NCBI RefSeq assembly: GCF_002583555.1
Contig: NZ_BEGX01000057.1
Coordinates: 62,001 to 126,000 of the forward strand
Length of the DNA: 64,000 bases
Direction: 5' to 3'
Origin: Pseudonocardia sp. N23
Lineage (GTDB): Bacteria > Actinomycetota > Actinomycetes > Mycobacteriales > Pseudonocardiaceae
Shown here: piece by piece, positions 24,456 to 33,682 of the stretch
How positions within the stretch are numbered: position 1 is the first letter of the stretch
Layout: every line of letters begins with the position of its first letter
The notes under the pieces: generated by a model
Seen by the model: the letters and a program-made list of their open reading frames with translations, nothing else
Databases searched by the model: none
What the model was told of the DNA's origin: nothing
Translations under genes and position numbers: made by a program

Positions 24456-25288
24456 GCGACGCCGAACACGTCGCCGACGTGAGCGTCGACGGCCGGACCC
24501 TGCGGGTGTCGGTCCGGCACGCCTCGGCGGGCTCGGCCCGCACCCCGTTGTTGCTGGTCAACGGCATCGGCGCGGAGCTGGGCCTGCTCGACCCGTTCGT
24601 CCGCGCGCTGCCCGCCGACCTGGAGACGGTCCGGTTCGACCCGCCCGGGGTCGGCGGCTCCCCCGCACCGGTGCTGCCGTACCCGCTGGCCGGGCTCGCG
24701 ATCGTCGTCGACGACCTGCTGGCGCGGCTGGGCCACGGCCGGGTCGACGTGCTGGGCTTCTCGTGGGGCGGGGCGCTCGCGCAGCAGCTGGCGCTGTCGG
24801 CTCGGCACCGGGTGCGTCGCCTCGTGCTGGTGGCGACGGGCACGGGCGCACTCATGGTGCCGGGCCCGCCGTCGGTGCTGGCGCGGATGCTGACGGGCCG
24901 CCGCTACCACGATCCGGACCACGCGCGGGCCGTCGCGGGCCGCATCTACGGCGGGACGATGCGGACCCGGCCGGAGCAGGCGGCCGACGTTCTCGGCGCC
25001 GGGCGCGCGGCCGGCCCGGGCGACCGCGGCTACCGCTACCAGCTGCTGGCGGCGGCGAGCTGGACGAGCCTGCCGTTCCTGCCGTTGCTGCGGGTGCCGA
25101 CGCTCGTCGTCGCCGGTGAGGACGACCCGATCGTGCCACTGGTCAACGCGCGGATCCTGCACCGCGGCATCGCCGGGTCACAGCTGCACGTGCACCCCGG
25201 AGGGCACCTCGCGTTGCTGACCGAGGCGCACGAGCTGGCCCCGGTCGTCGACGCGTTCCTGGCCGCCCCCGCAGGAGCGGATCTCTGA
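24452..25288 (+). CDS. phaZ: Poly(3-hydroxyalkanoate) depolymerase-like alpha/beta hydrolase
   Basis: A 278-residue alpha/beta hydrolase very close in motif order to intracellular medium-chain PHA depolymerases: LLLVNGIGAELGLLDPF, FDPPGVGGS, nucleophile elbow GFSWGGALAQQ (Ser), a lid with RRYHDPDHARAVAGRIYGG, acid region AGEDDPIVPLVNARIL and catalytic His in PGGHLALLTEAHE. It would hydrolyse stored polyester. It overlaps the degenerate PhaC gene by 4 bp, supporting a PHA role; a generic esterase is the alternative. Confidence 0.82.
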   Translation: MSDAEHVADVSVDGRTLRVSVRHASAGSARTPLLLVNGIGAELGLLDPFVRALPADLETVRFDPPGVGGSPAPVLPYPLAGLAIVVDDLLARLGHGRVDVLGFSWGGALAQQLALSARHRVRRLVLVATGTGALMVPGPPSVLARMLTGRRYHDPDHARAVAGRIYGGTMRTRPEQAADVLGAGRAAGPGDRGYRYQLLAAASWTSLPFLPLLRVPTLVVAGEDDPIVPLVNARILHRGIAGSQLHVHPGGHLALLTEAHELAPVVDAFLAAPAGADL

Positions 25289-25293
25289 CGACG

Positions 25294-25539
25294 TCAGTCC
25301 TTGCCGGGCGGCATCGACTCGAAGATCTTCTTGCAGTCGGGGCAGACCGGCGACCCGGGCTTGGGCGACTTGGTGACGGGGAACGTCTCCCCGCACAACG
25401 CCACCACGAGGTTGCCCATGACCGCGCTCTCGGCGATCTTGGCCTTCTTCACGTAGTGGAACATCTTGGGCTCGTCGTTGCCCGTGGAGTCGGTGCCCTC
25501 CGGGCGGGTGTCGACCTCGGGCAGCGTCTGGGTGGCCAT
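25294..25539 (-). CDS. DUF3039 family protein
   Basis: An 81-residue protein with FHYVKKAKIAESAVMGN, VVALCGETFPVTKSPKPGSP and VCPDCKKIFE. The lone Cys plus CxxC pattern and overall layout match actinobacterial DUF3039, of unknown function. The ATG at 25539 (MATQTL) fits family N-termini; an in-frame ATG at 25548 is possible. It is divergent from psuG with practically no gap, so each promoter must lie in the other's coding region or transcripts are leaderless. Confidence 0.8.
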   Translation of the reverse strand: MATQTLPEVDTRPEGTDSTGNDEPKMFHYVKKAKIAESAVMGNLVVALCGETFPVTKSPKPGSPVCPDCKKIFESMPPGKD

Positions 25540-25546
25540 GTGCTCC

Positions 25547-26518
25547 ATGATGCCGCACGTGACCGCCCGCGTCCTCCCCCCTTCCCCCCTCGCCGGCTCC
25601 CCGCTCGCCCCGGTCGTGTCCGACGAGGTCGCCGACGCGCTCGCCGGGGGCAGGCCGGTCGTCGCCCTGGAGAGCACGTTGCTGGCCCACGGGCTGCCCG
25701 CGCCGCGCAACCGCGCGACCGCCGAGGTCCTCGAGCGCACGGTCCGCGACCGGGGTGCGGTACCGGCGACGGTCGCCGTGCTCGACGGGCGGCCCCGCGT
25801 GGGACTCGACGCGGCCGCGCTGGACCGGGTCTGCGGTGACGACCTGGTGAAGCTGTCGGTGCGCGACCTCGGCGCGGCTGCCGGGCTGGGCCGCGACGGC
25901 GCCACGACGGTCGCCGCGACGGCATGGCTCGCCGCGGCCGTCGGCATCGCACTGTTCGCGACGGGCGGGCTCGGCGGGGTGCACCGCGGCGCCCGCGACT
26001 CGTGGGACGTCTCGGCCGACCTGGGGGTGCTGGCCCGCACCCCGGTGGCGGTGGTGTGCTCGGGCGTGAAGTCGATCCTCGACGTCGGCGCCACCCTGGA
26101 GGTGCTGGAGACCGACTCCGTGGGTGTCGTCGGCTACTGCACCGACGCGTTCCCCGGCTTCTACCGCCGCGACTCCGGGCACCCGGTGCCGTGGCGGGCC
26201 GACACCCCGGCACAGGTGGCGGCGGTGTGGGCGGCGCACCGGGCGACGGGTGCGGGGCTCGTCGTCGCCCAGCCCGTCCCGGCCGCCGCCGAGCTCGACG
26301 AGACCCTGCACGACCGGCTGCTCGCCGAGGGCCTGGCGATGGTGGCCGAGCGCCGGATCGCCGGCAAGGACGTGACCCCCGCACTGCTGGAGCACTTCCA
26401 CAGCGGCAGCGGTGGGGCGAGCCTGGCGACGAACGTCGCGCTGGTCGAGGCCAACGCGGCGCTGGCCGCGGACGTCGCGGTGGCGCTGGCCGGCCGAGCG
26501 GGGGTCAGCCGTCGATGA
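25547..26518 (+). CDS. psuG: Pseudouridine-5'-phosphate glycosidase
   Basis: A 323-residue protein of the PsuG/IndA family, which reversibly cleaves pseudouridine 5'-phosphate to uracil and ribose 5-phosphate. Motifs: PVVALESTLLAHGLP, TVAATAWLAAAVGIALFATGG, GGVHRGARDSWDVSADL, VCSGVKSILDVGATLEVLET and GKDVTPALLEHFHSGSGG with TNVALVEANA at the end. The start is one of two adjacent ATGs (25547/25550) or GTG 25559. No PsuK kinase gene is adjacent. The 3' end overlaps the convergent DUF3099 gene by 14 bp. Confidence 0.9.
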   Translation: MMPHVTARVLPPSPLAGSPLAPVVSDEVADALAGGRPVVALESTLLAHGLPAPRNRATAEVLERTVRDRGAVPATVAVLDGRPRVGLDAAALDRVCGDDLVKLSVRDLGAAAGLGRDGATTVAATAWLAAAVGIALFATGGLGGVHRGARDSWDVSADLGVLARTPVAVVCSGVKSILDVGATLEVLETDSVGVVGYCTDAFPGFYRRDSGHPVPWRADTPAQVAAVWAAHRATGAGLVVAQPVPAAAELDETLHDRLLAEGLAMVAERRIAGKDVTPALLEHFHSGSGGASLATNVALVEANAALAADVAVALAGRAGVSRR

Positions 26519-26825
26519 CGGGCCGCTCCCGCGCTTCGATGGCGTGGCGGTCGGGCGTGAACTTGTTCGGCTTCTCGACCTTGCGCGGCAGCCGGTCGTT
26601 CGCAACGAGAACGGCCATCCACGGCAGCGGGATCGAGATCACGAGCAGACCCACGGCGAGCCACGGGATCTGGTAGCAGGCGGCCGCGGCGATCATGCAC
26701 GGGATCCGCATCAGCATCATGATCTTGTACCGTCGCTTGCGGACCGCCAGTTCCTGCTCGTACGACATCGCCGCGTCGGTGATGAGTACCGGCTGGTCCT
26801 GGCTGCTCCGCTGCGGCTCGGTCAC
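26505..26825 (-). CDS. DUF3099 family membrane protein
   Basis: A 106-residue protein with two hydrophobic helices (MLMRIPCMIAAAACYQIPWL; VGLLVISIPLPWMAVLVAN) between charged ends, PVLITDAAMSYEQE at the N-terminus and KKRRY-like basic flank, matching actinobacterial DUF3099. GTG 26825 is chosen for GAGGGAG 6 nt upstream; the frame extends further without support. Function is unknown. Confidence 0.8.
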   Translation of the reverse strand: MTEPQRSSQDQPVLITDAAMSYEQELAVRKRRYKIMMLMRIPCMIAAAACYQIPWLAVGLLVISIPLPWMAVLVANDRLPRKVEKPNKFTPDRHAIEARERPVIDG

Positions 26826-27018
26826 GACATCTCCCTCGCTGTCGCCGGGAAGGTGTCCCCGCCGACCTGCACCATCGTTGCACCACAGCCGTGGGATCGC
26901 GCGTCCGTCCGCAGATGCGTCCAGGATCCTCGCACGCGACGACGGACGAACGACCCGCAGCCGTCGCAACCGGGCAGCCCGGAACGGGTACGGAGCTGAC
27001 GGGCAGCCGTGGACGCGG

Positions 27019-27435
27019 TCAGCCGGTGACGACGTCCTTCGGGTCGGCATGGCCGTGCGCGTGGAGCTTGACGGGCGCGACGGCCTCGTCGGAGACGACC
27101 TCGAGGAGCCTGCGCGCCATGCCCTCGCCCACGCGGTAGCGGACGAGGCGACCCTCCCGGTGCGCGGAGACGATCCCGTGCGCCCGCAGCAGCCGCAGGG
27201 CGTGGGACACGGCGCTGTCGCTCATGCCCACGGAGACCGCGAGGTCGGACACGCAGAGATCACCGGCGTGGTGGAGCGCGAGCAGGATGCTGAGCCGGTT
27301 CGTCTCGCCCAGCGCGTCGAGGACGGTGGCCGCACGGGTGAGCTCGTCGTGGTCGGCGAGGACTGCCGTCGCGTCGCACACCTGATCGGGGTCGACGACG
27401 CGAAGGCCCTGGCGATCGGTCGGGACCTTGTGCAC
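27019..27435 (-). CDS. ArsR/SmtB-family metal-responsive repressor (putative)
   Basis: A 138-residue winged-helix protein: LGETNRLSILLALHHAG, LCVSDLAVSVGMSDSAVSHALRLL (recognition helix) and SAHREGRLVRYRVGE (wing). LCVSDLA corresponds to the ELCVxDL metal-site helix of SmtB/CadC members, and Cys20 plus the C-terminal LHAHGHAD His cluster suggest metal sensing of the NmtR/KmtR/SmtB kind. No metal transporter gene is adjacent, so the target is elsewhere or the gene autoregulates. GTG start. Confidence 0.82.
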   Translation of the reverse strand: MHKVPTDRQGLRVVDPDQVCDATAVLADHDELTRAATVLDALGETNRLSILLALHHAGDLCVSDLAVSVGMSDSAVSHALRLLRAHGIVSAHREGRLVRYRVGEGMARRLLEVVSDEAVAPVKLHAHGHADPKDVVTG

Positions 27436-27532
27436 GACGCCGATGCTAGCCCGTGAGTCTCAGCATGTGCGCACATGGCGGTGTGTCGCTCGTCGAATTC
27501 GGCACGGACCGCAGGCGGTCCCGCCCCGGCCG

Positions 27533-28114
27533 TCAGCCGGCTGCGGCAGCCTTCTTGGCGGCTTTGGCGGCCTGCTTGTAGTCGCGGACCCGGCCCAGCG
27601 ACGCGGCGTCCACGACATCGGCGACAGACTTGTGGACGCCGTCCTCGCCGTAGCCGCCCGCGGCGTCGCGCCAGCCGTCCGGGGTGACACCGCGCTGCTT
27701 GCCCAGCAGGGCGGTGAAGATCTGAGCCTTCTGGGTGCCGAAGCCGGGTAGCCCGGCGAGCCGGGAGAACAGCTCCTTGCCGGTCGCGGCGTCGGACCAG
27801 ATGCCGGTGACGTCGCCGTCGTAGCGGTCGACGATCGTCGCCGCCAGCGCCTGGACCCGCTGCGCCATCGACTTCGGGTAGCGGTGCACCGCGGGCGGCC
27901 CGGTGAACAGGGCGACGAGCCCGTCCGGGTCGTACTCGGCCAGCTCGCGGGCGTCGAAGCGGTCGACACCGAGGCGGGCGGCGAGCAGCGCGGGCCCGGC
28001 GAAGGCGCGCTCCATCGGGAACTGCTGGTCGAGCAGCATCCCGATCAGCAGAGCGAGCGGGTCGCGGTCGAGCAGCGCGTCGGCGTCGGCGTCCTGGGCC
28101 AGGCAGAGCGTCAC
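27533..28114 (-). CDS. HhH-GPD-type base excision repair family protein (TIGR03252-like)
   Basis: A 193-residue protein with PLALLIGMLLDQQFPMERAF, a helix-hairpin-helix-like LAGLPGFGTQKAQIF and a Lys/Ala-rich C-terminus. This is the uncharacterised actinobacterial HhH-GPD family; the usual iron-sulfur Cys cluster of EndoIII/MutY is absent. GTG start. DNA glycosylase activity is possible but unproven. Divergent from the methyltransferase gene with an 79-bp gap. Confidence 0.85.
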   Translation of the reverse strand: MTLCLAQDADADALLDRDPLALLIGMLLDQQFPMERAFAGPALLAARLGVDRFDARELAEYDPDGLVALFTGPPAVHRYPKSMAQRVQALAATIVDRYDGDVTGIWSDAATGKELFSRLAGLPGFGTQKAQIFTALLGKQRGVTPDGWRDAAGGYGEDGVHKSVADVVDAASLGRVRDYKQAAKAAKKAAAAG

Positions 28115-28193
28115 GCGGTCAGCCTAGCGGCCGACCCCACCGGTCCGGGACCCGTCGGTGGGGCCCCCGGACCGGGGCGGCGAGGATGGACGC

Positions 28194-29693
28194 GTGCTCC
28201 CCGATCTCGTCCCGGTCGCGCCCGGTCTGCGCACGGCGTTGTCCACCCACGGCTACACCGTCGACGGTGTGCGGGCCCTGCTCGGCAACGCCGCGCACGA
28301 CGCCCTGACCCGCGGCGAACCGGAGGCGGCACACCGTGCCACCCGCGACGGCGGTGAGCTGGGTGTCGTCGTGCGGCTGCTGCTGCTCGGCGCGACGGAG
28401 CCCGCCGCCGCCGTGCGCGCCGCACTCGGTGACCCGGACCCGCTCGTCGCGGGCGGGCTGCTGCGCCGCGACGGCGCCGGGTTCGCCGCCGCGCTCGACC
28501 TGCGCCCCTACGCCGACGACGCCGGCCCCGGCGACGCGGACGACGCCTGGTGGGTCGTCTCCGACCTCGACACCCCGGCCGCGCGCCAGGACCGCGACCA
28601 CGTCACCGGCGTCGGCGGGGCGTCGCTGTCACTCGCCGCCGCCGCGATCCGCCGGCCCGCCGCCGCGACCCTGGACATGGGTACCGGCTGCGGCGTGCAG
28701 GTGCTGCACGCGAGCCGGCACTCGGCGACGGTCGTCGGCACCGACCTGGCACCGCGCGCGCTGGCGATGGCCGCCGCGACCCTCGCGCTCTCCGGGGTCG
28801 ACGCCGAGCTGCTGGAGGGGCCGTGGCTGGAACCGGTGGCGGGCAGGCGGTTCTCCCACATCGTGTCCAACCCGCCGTTCGTACCGGGTCCCGCGCGGGT
28901 CGACTACGTCTACCGCGACTCCGGCCGCGACGGCGACGACGCACTCGCCGCCCTGCTGCGCGACCTGCCCGGCGTACTGGAGCCGGGTGGGGTGGCGCAG
29001 CTGCTGGGGTCGTGGCTGCACGTGCGCGGGCAGGACTGGCCCGACCGTGTCCGCGGCTGGCTCCCGCCGGGCTGCGACGCCTGGATCCTGCAGCGCGAGG
29101 TCGTCGACCCGGCCATGCACGTCGGGACCTGGCAGCGTGACGCCGGCCTCGACGTCTCCTCCCCCTCCGCCCGGGCCCAGGCGGGCGAGTGGCTGGACTG
29201 GGCCGCGCAGCGCGACGTCGAGGGCATCGGGTTCGGCCACCTGTTGCTGCGGCGCACCGACTCCGAGCCGGTCGTCGTGGTCGAGGACCTCGTCGGTGAC
29301 TCGGCCGGCCCGCTGGGGCCGGAGGCCACGGGCTGGCTCGACCGCGTCGACTGGCTGCGCGCCCACACCCGCGACGAGGCGCTGCTCGACGCCACGCTGA
29401 CGCTGACGCCGGCCGCGACGCTGGAGCGCTACGCGGTGCCGGGCCCGGAGGGCTGGGAGGACGCCGGGGCCGCCGTCACCCGCCGCGACGGGCCGCCGTG
29501 GCGGCACGAGGTCGACGAGCCGGCCGCCGCGCTGCTCGCCGGGTGCCGCGGTGACCTCCCGCTCTCGGAGCTGCTGGCGCTGCTGTCGTTCGCCCACGAC
29601 CGCCCGTACGACGCGCTCGTCGACGCGACGCTGCCCGCGGTGCGCGAGCTGGTCCGGCACGGGTTCCTGGTCCCGGCGCAGGGGCCGGCGTGA
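28194..29693 (+). CDS. Class I SAM-dependent methyltransferase with DUF7059 N-terminal domain
   Basis: A 499-residue protein. An N-terminal ~130-residue domain with LRTALSTHGYTVDGVRALLG is followed by a Rossmann methyltransferase core: ATLDMGTGCGVQVLHASRHS (motif I), VVGTDLAPRALAMA (motif II) and HIVSNPPFVPGP (NPPF, as in HemK/RsmC-type N-methyltransferases). About 200 residues follow. NPPF suggests modification of an amide or exocyclic nitrogen in protein or rRNA; the substrate is unknown. GTG 28194 follows GAGGATGG. The stop overlaps the dtd start by 4 bp. Confidence 0.83.
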   Translation: MLPDLVPVAPGLRTALSTHGYTVDGVRALLGNAAHDALTRGEPEAAHRATRDGGELGVVVRLLLLGATEPAAAVRAALGDPDPLVAGGLLRRDGAGFAAALDLRPYADDAGPGDADDAWWVVSDLDTPAARQDRDHVTGVGGASLSLAAAAIRRPAAATLDMGTGCGVQVLHASRHSATVVGTDLAPRALAMAAATLALSGVDAELLEGPWLEPVAGRRFSHIVSNPPFVPGPARVDYVYRDSGRDGDDALAALLRDLPGVLEPGGVAQLLGSWLHVRGQDWPDRVRGWLPPGCDAWILQREVVDPAMHVGTWQRDAGLDVSSPSARAQAGEWLDWAAQRDVEGIGFGHLLLRRTDSEPVVVVEDLVGDSAGPLGPEATGWLDRVDWLRAHTRDEALLDATLTLTPAATLERYAVPGPEGWEDAGAAVTRRDGPPWRHEVDEPAAALLAGCRGDLPLSELLALLSFAHDRPYDALVDATLPAVRELVRHGFLVPAQGPA

Positions 29694-30112
29694 GGGCCGT
29701 CGCGGCGCGGGTCACGCGCGCGGCGGTGCGCGTCGAGGGCGAGGTCGTCGGCGAGATCGGGGCCGGCCTGCTGGTGCTGCTCGGGGTGCACCGCGACGAC
29801 ACCGCCGAGCACGCGGCGACGATGGCCCGCAAGCTCCACGAGCTGCGCATCCTGCGCGACGAGGCGTCGTGCGCGACGGCGGACGCCCCGCTGCTCGTCG
29901 TCAGCCAGTTCACGCTCTGCGGCGACACCCGCAAGGGCCGCCGCCCGTCGTGGCAGGCGGCCGCGGCGCCGGAGGTGGCCGCACCGCTGGTGGAGGCGGT
30001 CGTCACCGAGCTGCGGGCGCGCGGTGCGACCGTCGGGACCGGGGTGTTCCGGGCCGCGATGGAGGTCGAGTCGGTCAACGACGGCCCGTTCACGGTGCTG
30101 GTCGAGGTCTGA
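29690..30112 (+). CDS. dtd: D-aminoacyl-tRNA deacylase
   Basis: A 140-residue DTD enzyme, which hydrolyses D-amino acids from mischarged tRNA in the cytoplasm. Both hallmark motifs are present: SQFTLCGDTRKGRRPSW (SQFTL...KGxRP) and NDGPFT (cross-subunit Gly-Pro). Full family length. GTG start overlaps the upstream methyltransferase stop (GTGA). Confidence 0.92.
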   Translation: MRAVAARVTRAAVRVEGEVVGEIGAGLLVLLGVHRDDTAEHAATMARKLHELRILRDEASCATADAPLLVVSQFTLCGDTRKGRRPSWQAAAAPEVAAPLVEAVVTELRARGATVGTGVFRAAMEVESVNDGPFTVLVEV

Positions 30113-30134
30113 CGCGTCGATCCGCCGCCGGGCG

Positions 30135-30545
30135 TCAGCGGGCCGGGGACGCACCCTCGACGAAGCTGCGCAGCACGCCGAGCAGGGCGGCCTTCTGGTC
30201 GTCGCTGAGCCGGGGGTCGGCGCGGATGGCGTCCTCGGTGCCGGTGGCGGCCGGTTCCGGCTCGGGTGCCGGGGCGGTCGGCTCCGCCGTCGACCAGCCG
30301 GCCTCGGAGAGCAGCTGCTCGGTCGACAGCGACAGCGCGTCGGCGATCGAGCGCAGGACCTTGAGCGACGGCTGGTGCAGCCCCCGCTCGACCTGCGACA
30401 GATAGGCGTTGGACACGCTGGTCAGCGACGCCATCTCCCGCAACGAGAGGTTGGCGAGCTGGCGCTGGGCACGGATGAAGTCGCCGAGCGCGTTGACCTG
30501 CTCGGCCCACGGCCCGGTGTCCGCGGCTCGCTCCCCGGTGCTCAT
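30135..30545 (-). CDS. XRE-family helix-turn-helix regulator
   Basis: A 136-residue protein with an XRE helix-turn-helix (residues ~20-80: LGDFIRAQRQLANLSLREMA, NAYLSQVERGLHQPSLKVLR), a Pro/Glu-rich spacer and a C-terminal helix DPRLSDDQKAALLGVLRSF. GGGGAGGGCG precedes the ATG. It lies directly downstream of phaC on the same strand (50-bp gap), so a PHA regulatory role is a reasonable guess. Confidence 0.85.
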   Translation of the reverse strand: MSTGERAADTGPWAEQVNALGDFIRAQRQLANLSLREMASLTSVSNAYLSQVERGLHQPSLKVLRSIADALSLSTEQLLSEAGWSTAEPTAPAPEPEPAATGTEDAIRADPRLSDDQKAALLGVLRSFVEGASPAR

Positions 30546-30595
30546 CGCCCTCCCCGTCCCACCATGCCATTGTCCCTGATGCCCCTGCCCCGCCG

Positions 30596-32344
30596 TCAGG
30601 TCTCCCGGACGTAGCGTCCCGGCGCGTCGTCGAGGGGCGGATGGTCGGAGCTGCCCGTCGGGGGCGGCGGGCGCATCGGCCCGGCCCGCTCCCCCGCCCA
30701 CACCGCCCAGTCCTCCCACCAGCTCCCCGACCGCCGCTCGGCCGCGTCGCGCCAGGTGTCGGCGTCGGCGGGAAGCGGCCCGGTGCCGATCCGGTGCGCC
30801 GCCCGCGGCGACGGTGGGTTGACCACCCCGGCGATGTGCCCGGACGTCGTCAGCACGAAGCGGACGTCGCCGCCCAGGTGCCTCGCCCCGGCGTGCACCG
30901 ACCGCCACGGCGCGATGTGGTCGGTCTCGGCGGCCACGACGTAGGTGTCCTGGCGGACCGCGCCCAGGTCGAGCAGCTCACCGGCGAGCTCCATCCGGCC
31001 GGTGGCCAGCCGGTTCTCGACGTAGAGCCCCGCCAGGTACTCGGTCTGCATCGCGGCGGGCATGCGGGTGGAGTCGGCGTTCCACACGAGCAGGTCGAAC
31101 ACCGGCGGGTCCTCACCGAGCCACCAGCCCTCGACGACGTAGCGCCACACCAGGTCCTCGGGGCGCAGCGAGTCGAACGTCGCCTTCATCGCCGATGCGG
31201 GCAGGAAGCCGGGTCCGCGCATGCGCCGTTCGAGGCGGGCGACGGAGCGGGCGTCGGTGAAGACGCCGAGCGGGCCCGGGTCGCGGTAGTCGAGCATGGT
31301 GTTGAGCAGGGTGAGCGTGCCGATGCGCCGGTCCCCGCGGGCGGCGAGCCACGCGGCGGCGGCGGTGGCGAGGGTGCCGCCCAGGCAGAGGGCGGCGACG
31401 TCGGCGCGCGACTCGCCCGTGACGTCCTCGACGACGTCGAGCGCGGCGAGCAGCCCGTCGCGCAGGTAGTCCGACATCGTCAGGTCGCGGTGCGCGGCGT
31501 CGGGGTTGCGGTAGCTCAGCGCGAAGACGGTGCGCCCGTGGTCGACCGCCCACTGGGCGAAGCTGCGCCCCGGTGCGAGGTCCATGACGTAGTACTTGTT
31601 GATCCAGGGCGGCGACAGCAGCAGCGGGGTGCGGTGCACGGTCGCGGTCGTCGGCGCGTACTGGACGAGCTCGACGAGGTCGTTGCGGAACACGACCTTC
31701 CCCGGTGTCGCGGCGATGTCGCGGCCGACGAGGAGCGCGTCGCGGGGCACCTGCCGGGGCGCGGCGCCGTTGGTGGCGACGTCGCGGACGAGGTTGCGCA
31801 GGCCGCGCAGGATGCTGCGCCCGCCGGTGCGCAACGCGGCGGCGGGGACCTCCGGGTTGGTGAGCGGCCAGTTGGCCGGGTCGGCGGCGGCGACGGCCTG
31901 GTCGAGGACGAACGCGAGCTTGCGGGACGCGCCCGGCCCCAGCTCGGTGCCCGCGGCGACGGCGTGCGCCCACTCGGCGAGCAGGACGTGCTCGCGGCGC
32001 AGGAACGCGTACCAGGCGTTGGTCTCCCACGCGGGGTGGCTGTGGCGACGGTCGGGCGGTGGGGCGGGCGCATCGCCGGAGCCGGTGACGGCGGCGAGGG
32101 CGTGCAGGCTCCCGCCCGCGAGACGGGTCGTGGCGGCGACCGCGGCGGACGGGCTGCCCGCGACGGCCAGCGCAGCCCCGGCGAGGGTCCCCACGACGTC
32201 GATCGGGTCGAGCCGGGCCGCGAGCCAGGACGGGGACACGACGTCGCGCAGCCGCGACACCGCCGACCGCGCGGTCGCGGTGCGGGCGGCAGACCCCGCG
32301 GACGGTTCGGCGTGCGGCGGTGGCACCACGTCCGACGTGCCCAC
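30596..32344 (-). CDS. phaC: Polyhydroxyalkanoate synthase
   Basis: A PhaC of about 582 residues, polymerising 3-hydroxyacyl-CoA into storage polyester at granule surfaces. HPAWETNAWYAFLRREHVLL and LTNPEVPAAALRTGG belong to the PhaC N-terminal domain; TPLLLSPPWINKYYVMDLAP, the lipase-like box ALCLGGTL (catalytic Cys), ETDHIAPW (Asp) and TSGHIAGVVNPP (His) complete the enzyme. It ends APGRYVRET. The start is uncertain: GTG 32344 with GGGGGAG 3 nt upstream is chosen; in-frame starts exist further up to 32458. Partner genes here are the XRE regulator downstream and the PhaZ-like and degenerate PhaC genes 6 kb away. Confidence 0.87.
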   Translation of the reverse strand: MGTSDVVPPPHAEPSAGSAARTATARSAVSRLRDVVSPSWLAARLDPIDVVGTLAGAALAVAGSPSAAVAATTRLAGGSLHALAAVTGSGDAPAPPPDRRHSHPAWETNAWYAFLRREHVLLAEWAHAVAAGTELGPGASRKLAFVLDQAVAAADPANWPLTNPEVPAAALRTGGRSILRGLRNLVRDVATNGAAPRQVPRDALLVGRDIAATPGKVVFRNDLVELVQYAPTTATVHRTPLLLSPPWINKYYVMDLAPGRSFAQWAVDHGRTVFALSYRNPDAAHRDLTMSDYLRDGLLAALDVVEDVTGESRADVAALCLGGTLATAAAAWLAARGDRRIGTLTLLNTMLDYRDPGPLGVFTDARSVARLERRMRGPGFLPASAMKATFDSLRPEDLVWRYVVEGWWLGEDPPVFDLLVWNADSTRMPAAMQTEYLAGLYVENRLATGRMELAGELLDLGAVRQDTYVVAAETDHIAPWRSVHAGARHLGGDVRFVLTTSGHIAGVVNPPSPRAAHRIGTGPLPADADTWRDAAERRSGSWWEDWAVWAGERAGPMRPPPPTGSSDHPPLDDAPGRYVRET

Positions 32345-32539
32345 CCGCTCCCCCGATGCTCTCCCGGCCACCACGGGTGAATCCGGACGTTCCGAGAGTG
32401 ACGAGAGGCACGTTGTCACCCGCACGGCGGATGCGCCGCGCCGGGAACGATTGTTCACGGCGTTGCGTTGGAACGGTCAGAAGCCGGGGCGGCAGACGCC
32501 ACAGCGTACCTCCCCCGGCAGCGCAGGGAGGGAACCAAG

Positions 32540-33610
32540 ATGACCGCAGCCACCGCCCGTAAGCCCGCTGCCCGCAAGCCGAAGGCAGTGCCGTCGCAGC
32601 GTACCGCTCCCGAGCCGGAGATGGTCGACACCGACCCGACGATCGAGCCGCGGCCCGCTCCGACCGTCGACGAGCTCGACGCGCAGAGCCCCGCGGCCGA
32701 CCTCGTCCGGGTGTACCTGAACGGGATCGGCAAGACCGCGCTGCTCACTGCGGCACAGGAGGTCGACCTGGCCAAGCGCATCGAGGCCGGCGTCTTCGCC
32801 CGCCACGTGCTCGACTCCGCCGCCGCCGAGGGCCGCGAGCTCGACGCCGACTACGCCCGCGACCTGCGGGCCGTGGGCCGCGACGGCGTCCGGGCCCGCA
32901 ACCACCTGCTCGAGGCCAACCTGCGCCTCGTGGTGAGCCTGGCCAAGCGCTACACCGGGCGCGGGATGCCGCTGCTGGACCTGATCCAGGAGGGCAACCT
33001 CGGCCTGATCCGTGCCGTCGAGAAGTTCGACTACGCCAAGGGCTTCAAGTTCTCGACGTACGCGACGTGGTGGATCCGCCAGGCCATCACCCGCGGCATG
33101 GCCGACCAGGCCCGCACCATCCGGCTTCCCGTCCACCTCGTGGAGCAGGTGAACAAGCTGGCGCGCATCAAACGCGACATGCACCAGCGCCTGGGCCGCG
33201 AGGCCACGCACGCCGAGCTGGCCGAGGAGTCGGGCCTGCCCGAGGGGAAGATCGCCGACCTCCTCGACCACGCCCGCGACCCGGTGAGCCTGGACATGCC
33301 GGTCGGCGCCGAGGAGGAGGCCCCGCTCGGGGACTTCATCGAGGACGCCGAGGCTGCCGACGCCGAGAACGTCGTGATCTCGCACCTGCTCCACGACGAC
33401 CTGCGCCGCGTCCTCTCGACGCTCGACGAGCGCGAGCAGAACGTGATCCGGATGCGCTACGGCCTCGACGACGGCCAGCCGCGCACACTCGACCAGATCG
33501 GCCGCCGGTTCGGTCTCTCGCGCGAGCGGGTGCGCCAGATCGAGCGTGAGGTCATGGGCAAGCTGCGGGTCGGCGAGCGGGCCGACCGGCTGCGCGCCTA
33601 CGCGAGCTGA
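32540..33610 (+). CDS. sigB: Group 2 sigma-70 factor (SigB-like)
   Basis: A 356-residue primary-like sigma factor with a short basic N-terminus (no long region 1.1). Region 1.2 is [20 protein letters not shown], region 2 [38 protein letters not shown] and [13 protein letters not shown], region 3 [20 protein letters not shown] and region 4 [17 protein letters not shown]. These match mycobacterial SigB/HrdB-type factors of stress and stationary phase. The ATG at 32540 is set by GGAGGGAA. A 14-bp hairpin follows the gene. Confidence 0.88.
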   Translation: MTAATARKPAARKPKAVPSQRTAPEPEMVDTDPTIEPRPAPTVDELDAQSPAADLVRVYLNGIGKTALLTAAQEVDLAKRIEAGVFARHVLDSAAAEGRELDADYARDLRAVGRDGVRARNHLLEANLRLVVSLAKRYTGRGMPLLDLIQEGNLGLIRAVEKFDYAKGFKFSTYATWWIRQAITRGMADQARTIRLPVHLVEQVNKLARIKRDMHQRLGREATHAELAEESGLPEGKIADLLDHARDPVSLDMPVGAEEEAPLGDFIEDAEAADAENVVISHLLHDDLRRVLSTLDEREQNVIRMRYGLDDGQPRTLDQIGRRFGLSRERVRQIEREVMGKLRVGERADRLRAYAS

Positions 33611-33650
33611 CCTTCGCGGGCGACCCGGAGAACCTCTCGAGACGAGGCCG

Positions 33651-33682
33651 CGGTCGGCGACCGGGGAACCGGTCGCCGACCG
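33651..33682 (+). terminator. Terminator hairpin after the sigma factor gene
   Basis: A perfect 14-bp stem CGGTCGGCGACCGG with loop GGAA lies 40 bp past the stop, in the gap between convergent genes. Confidence 0.75.
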
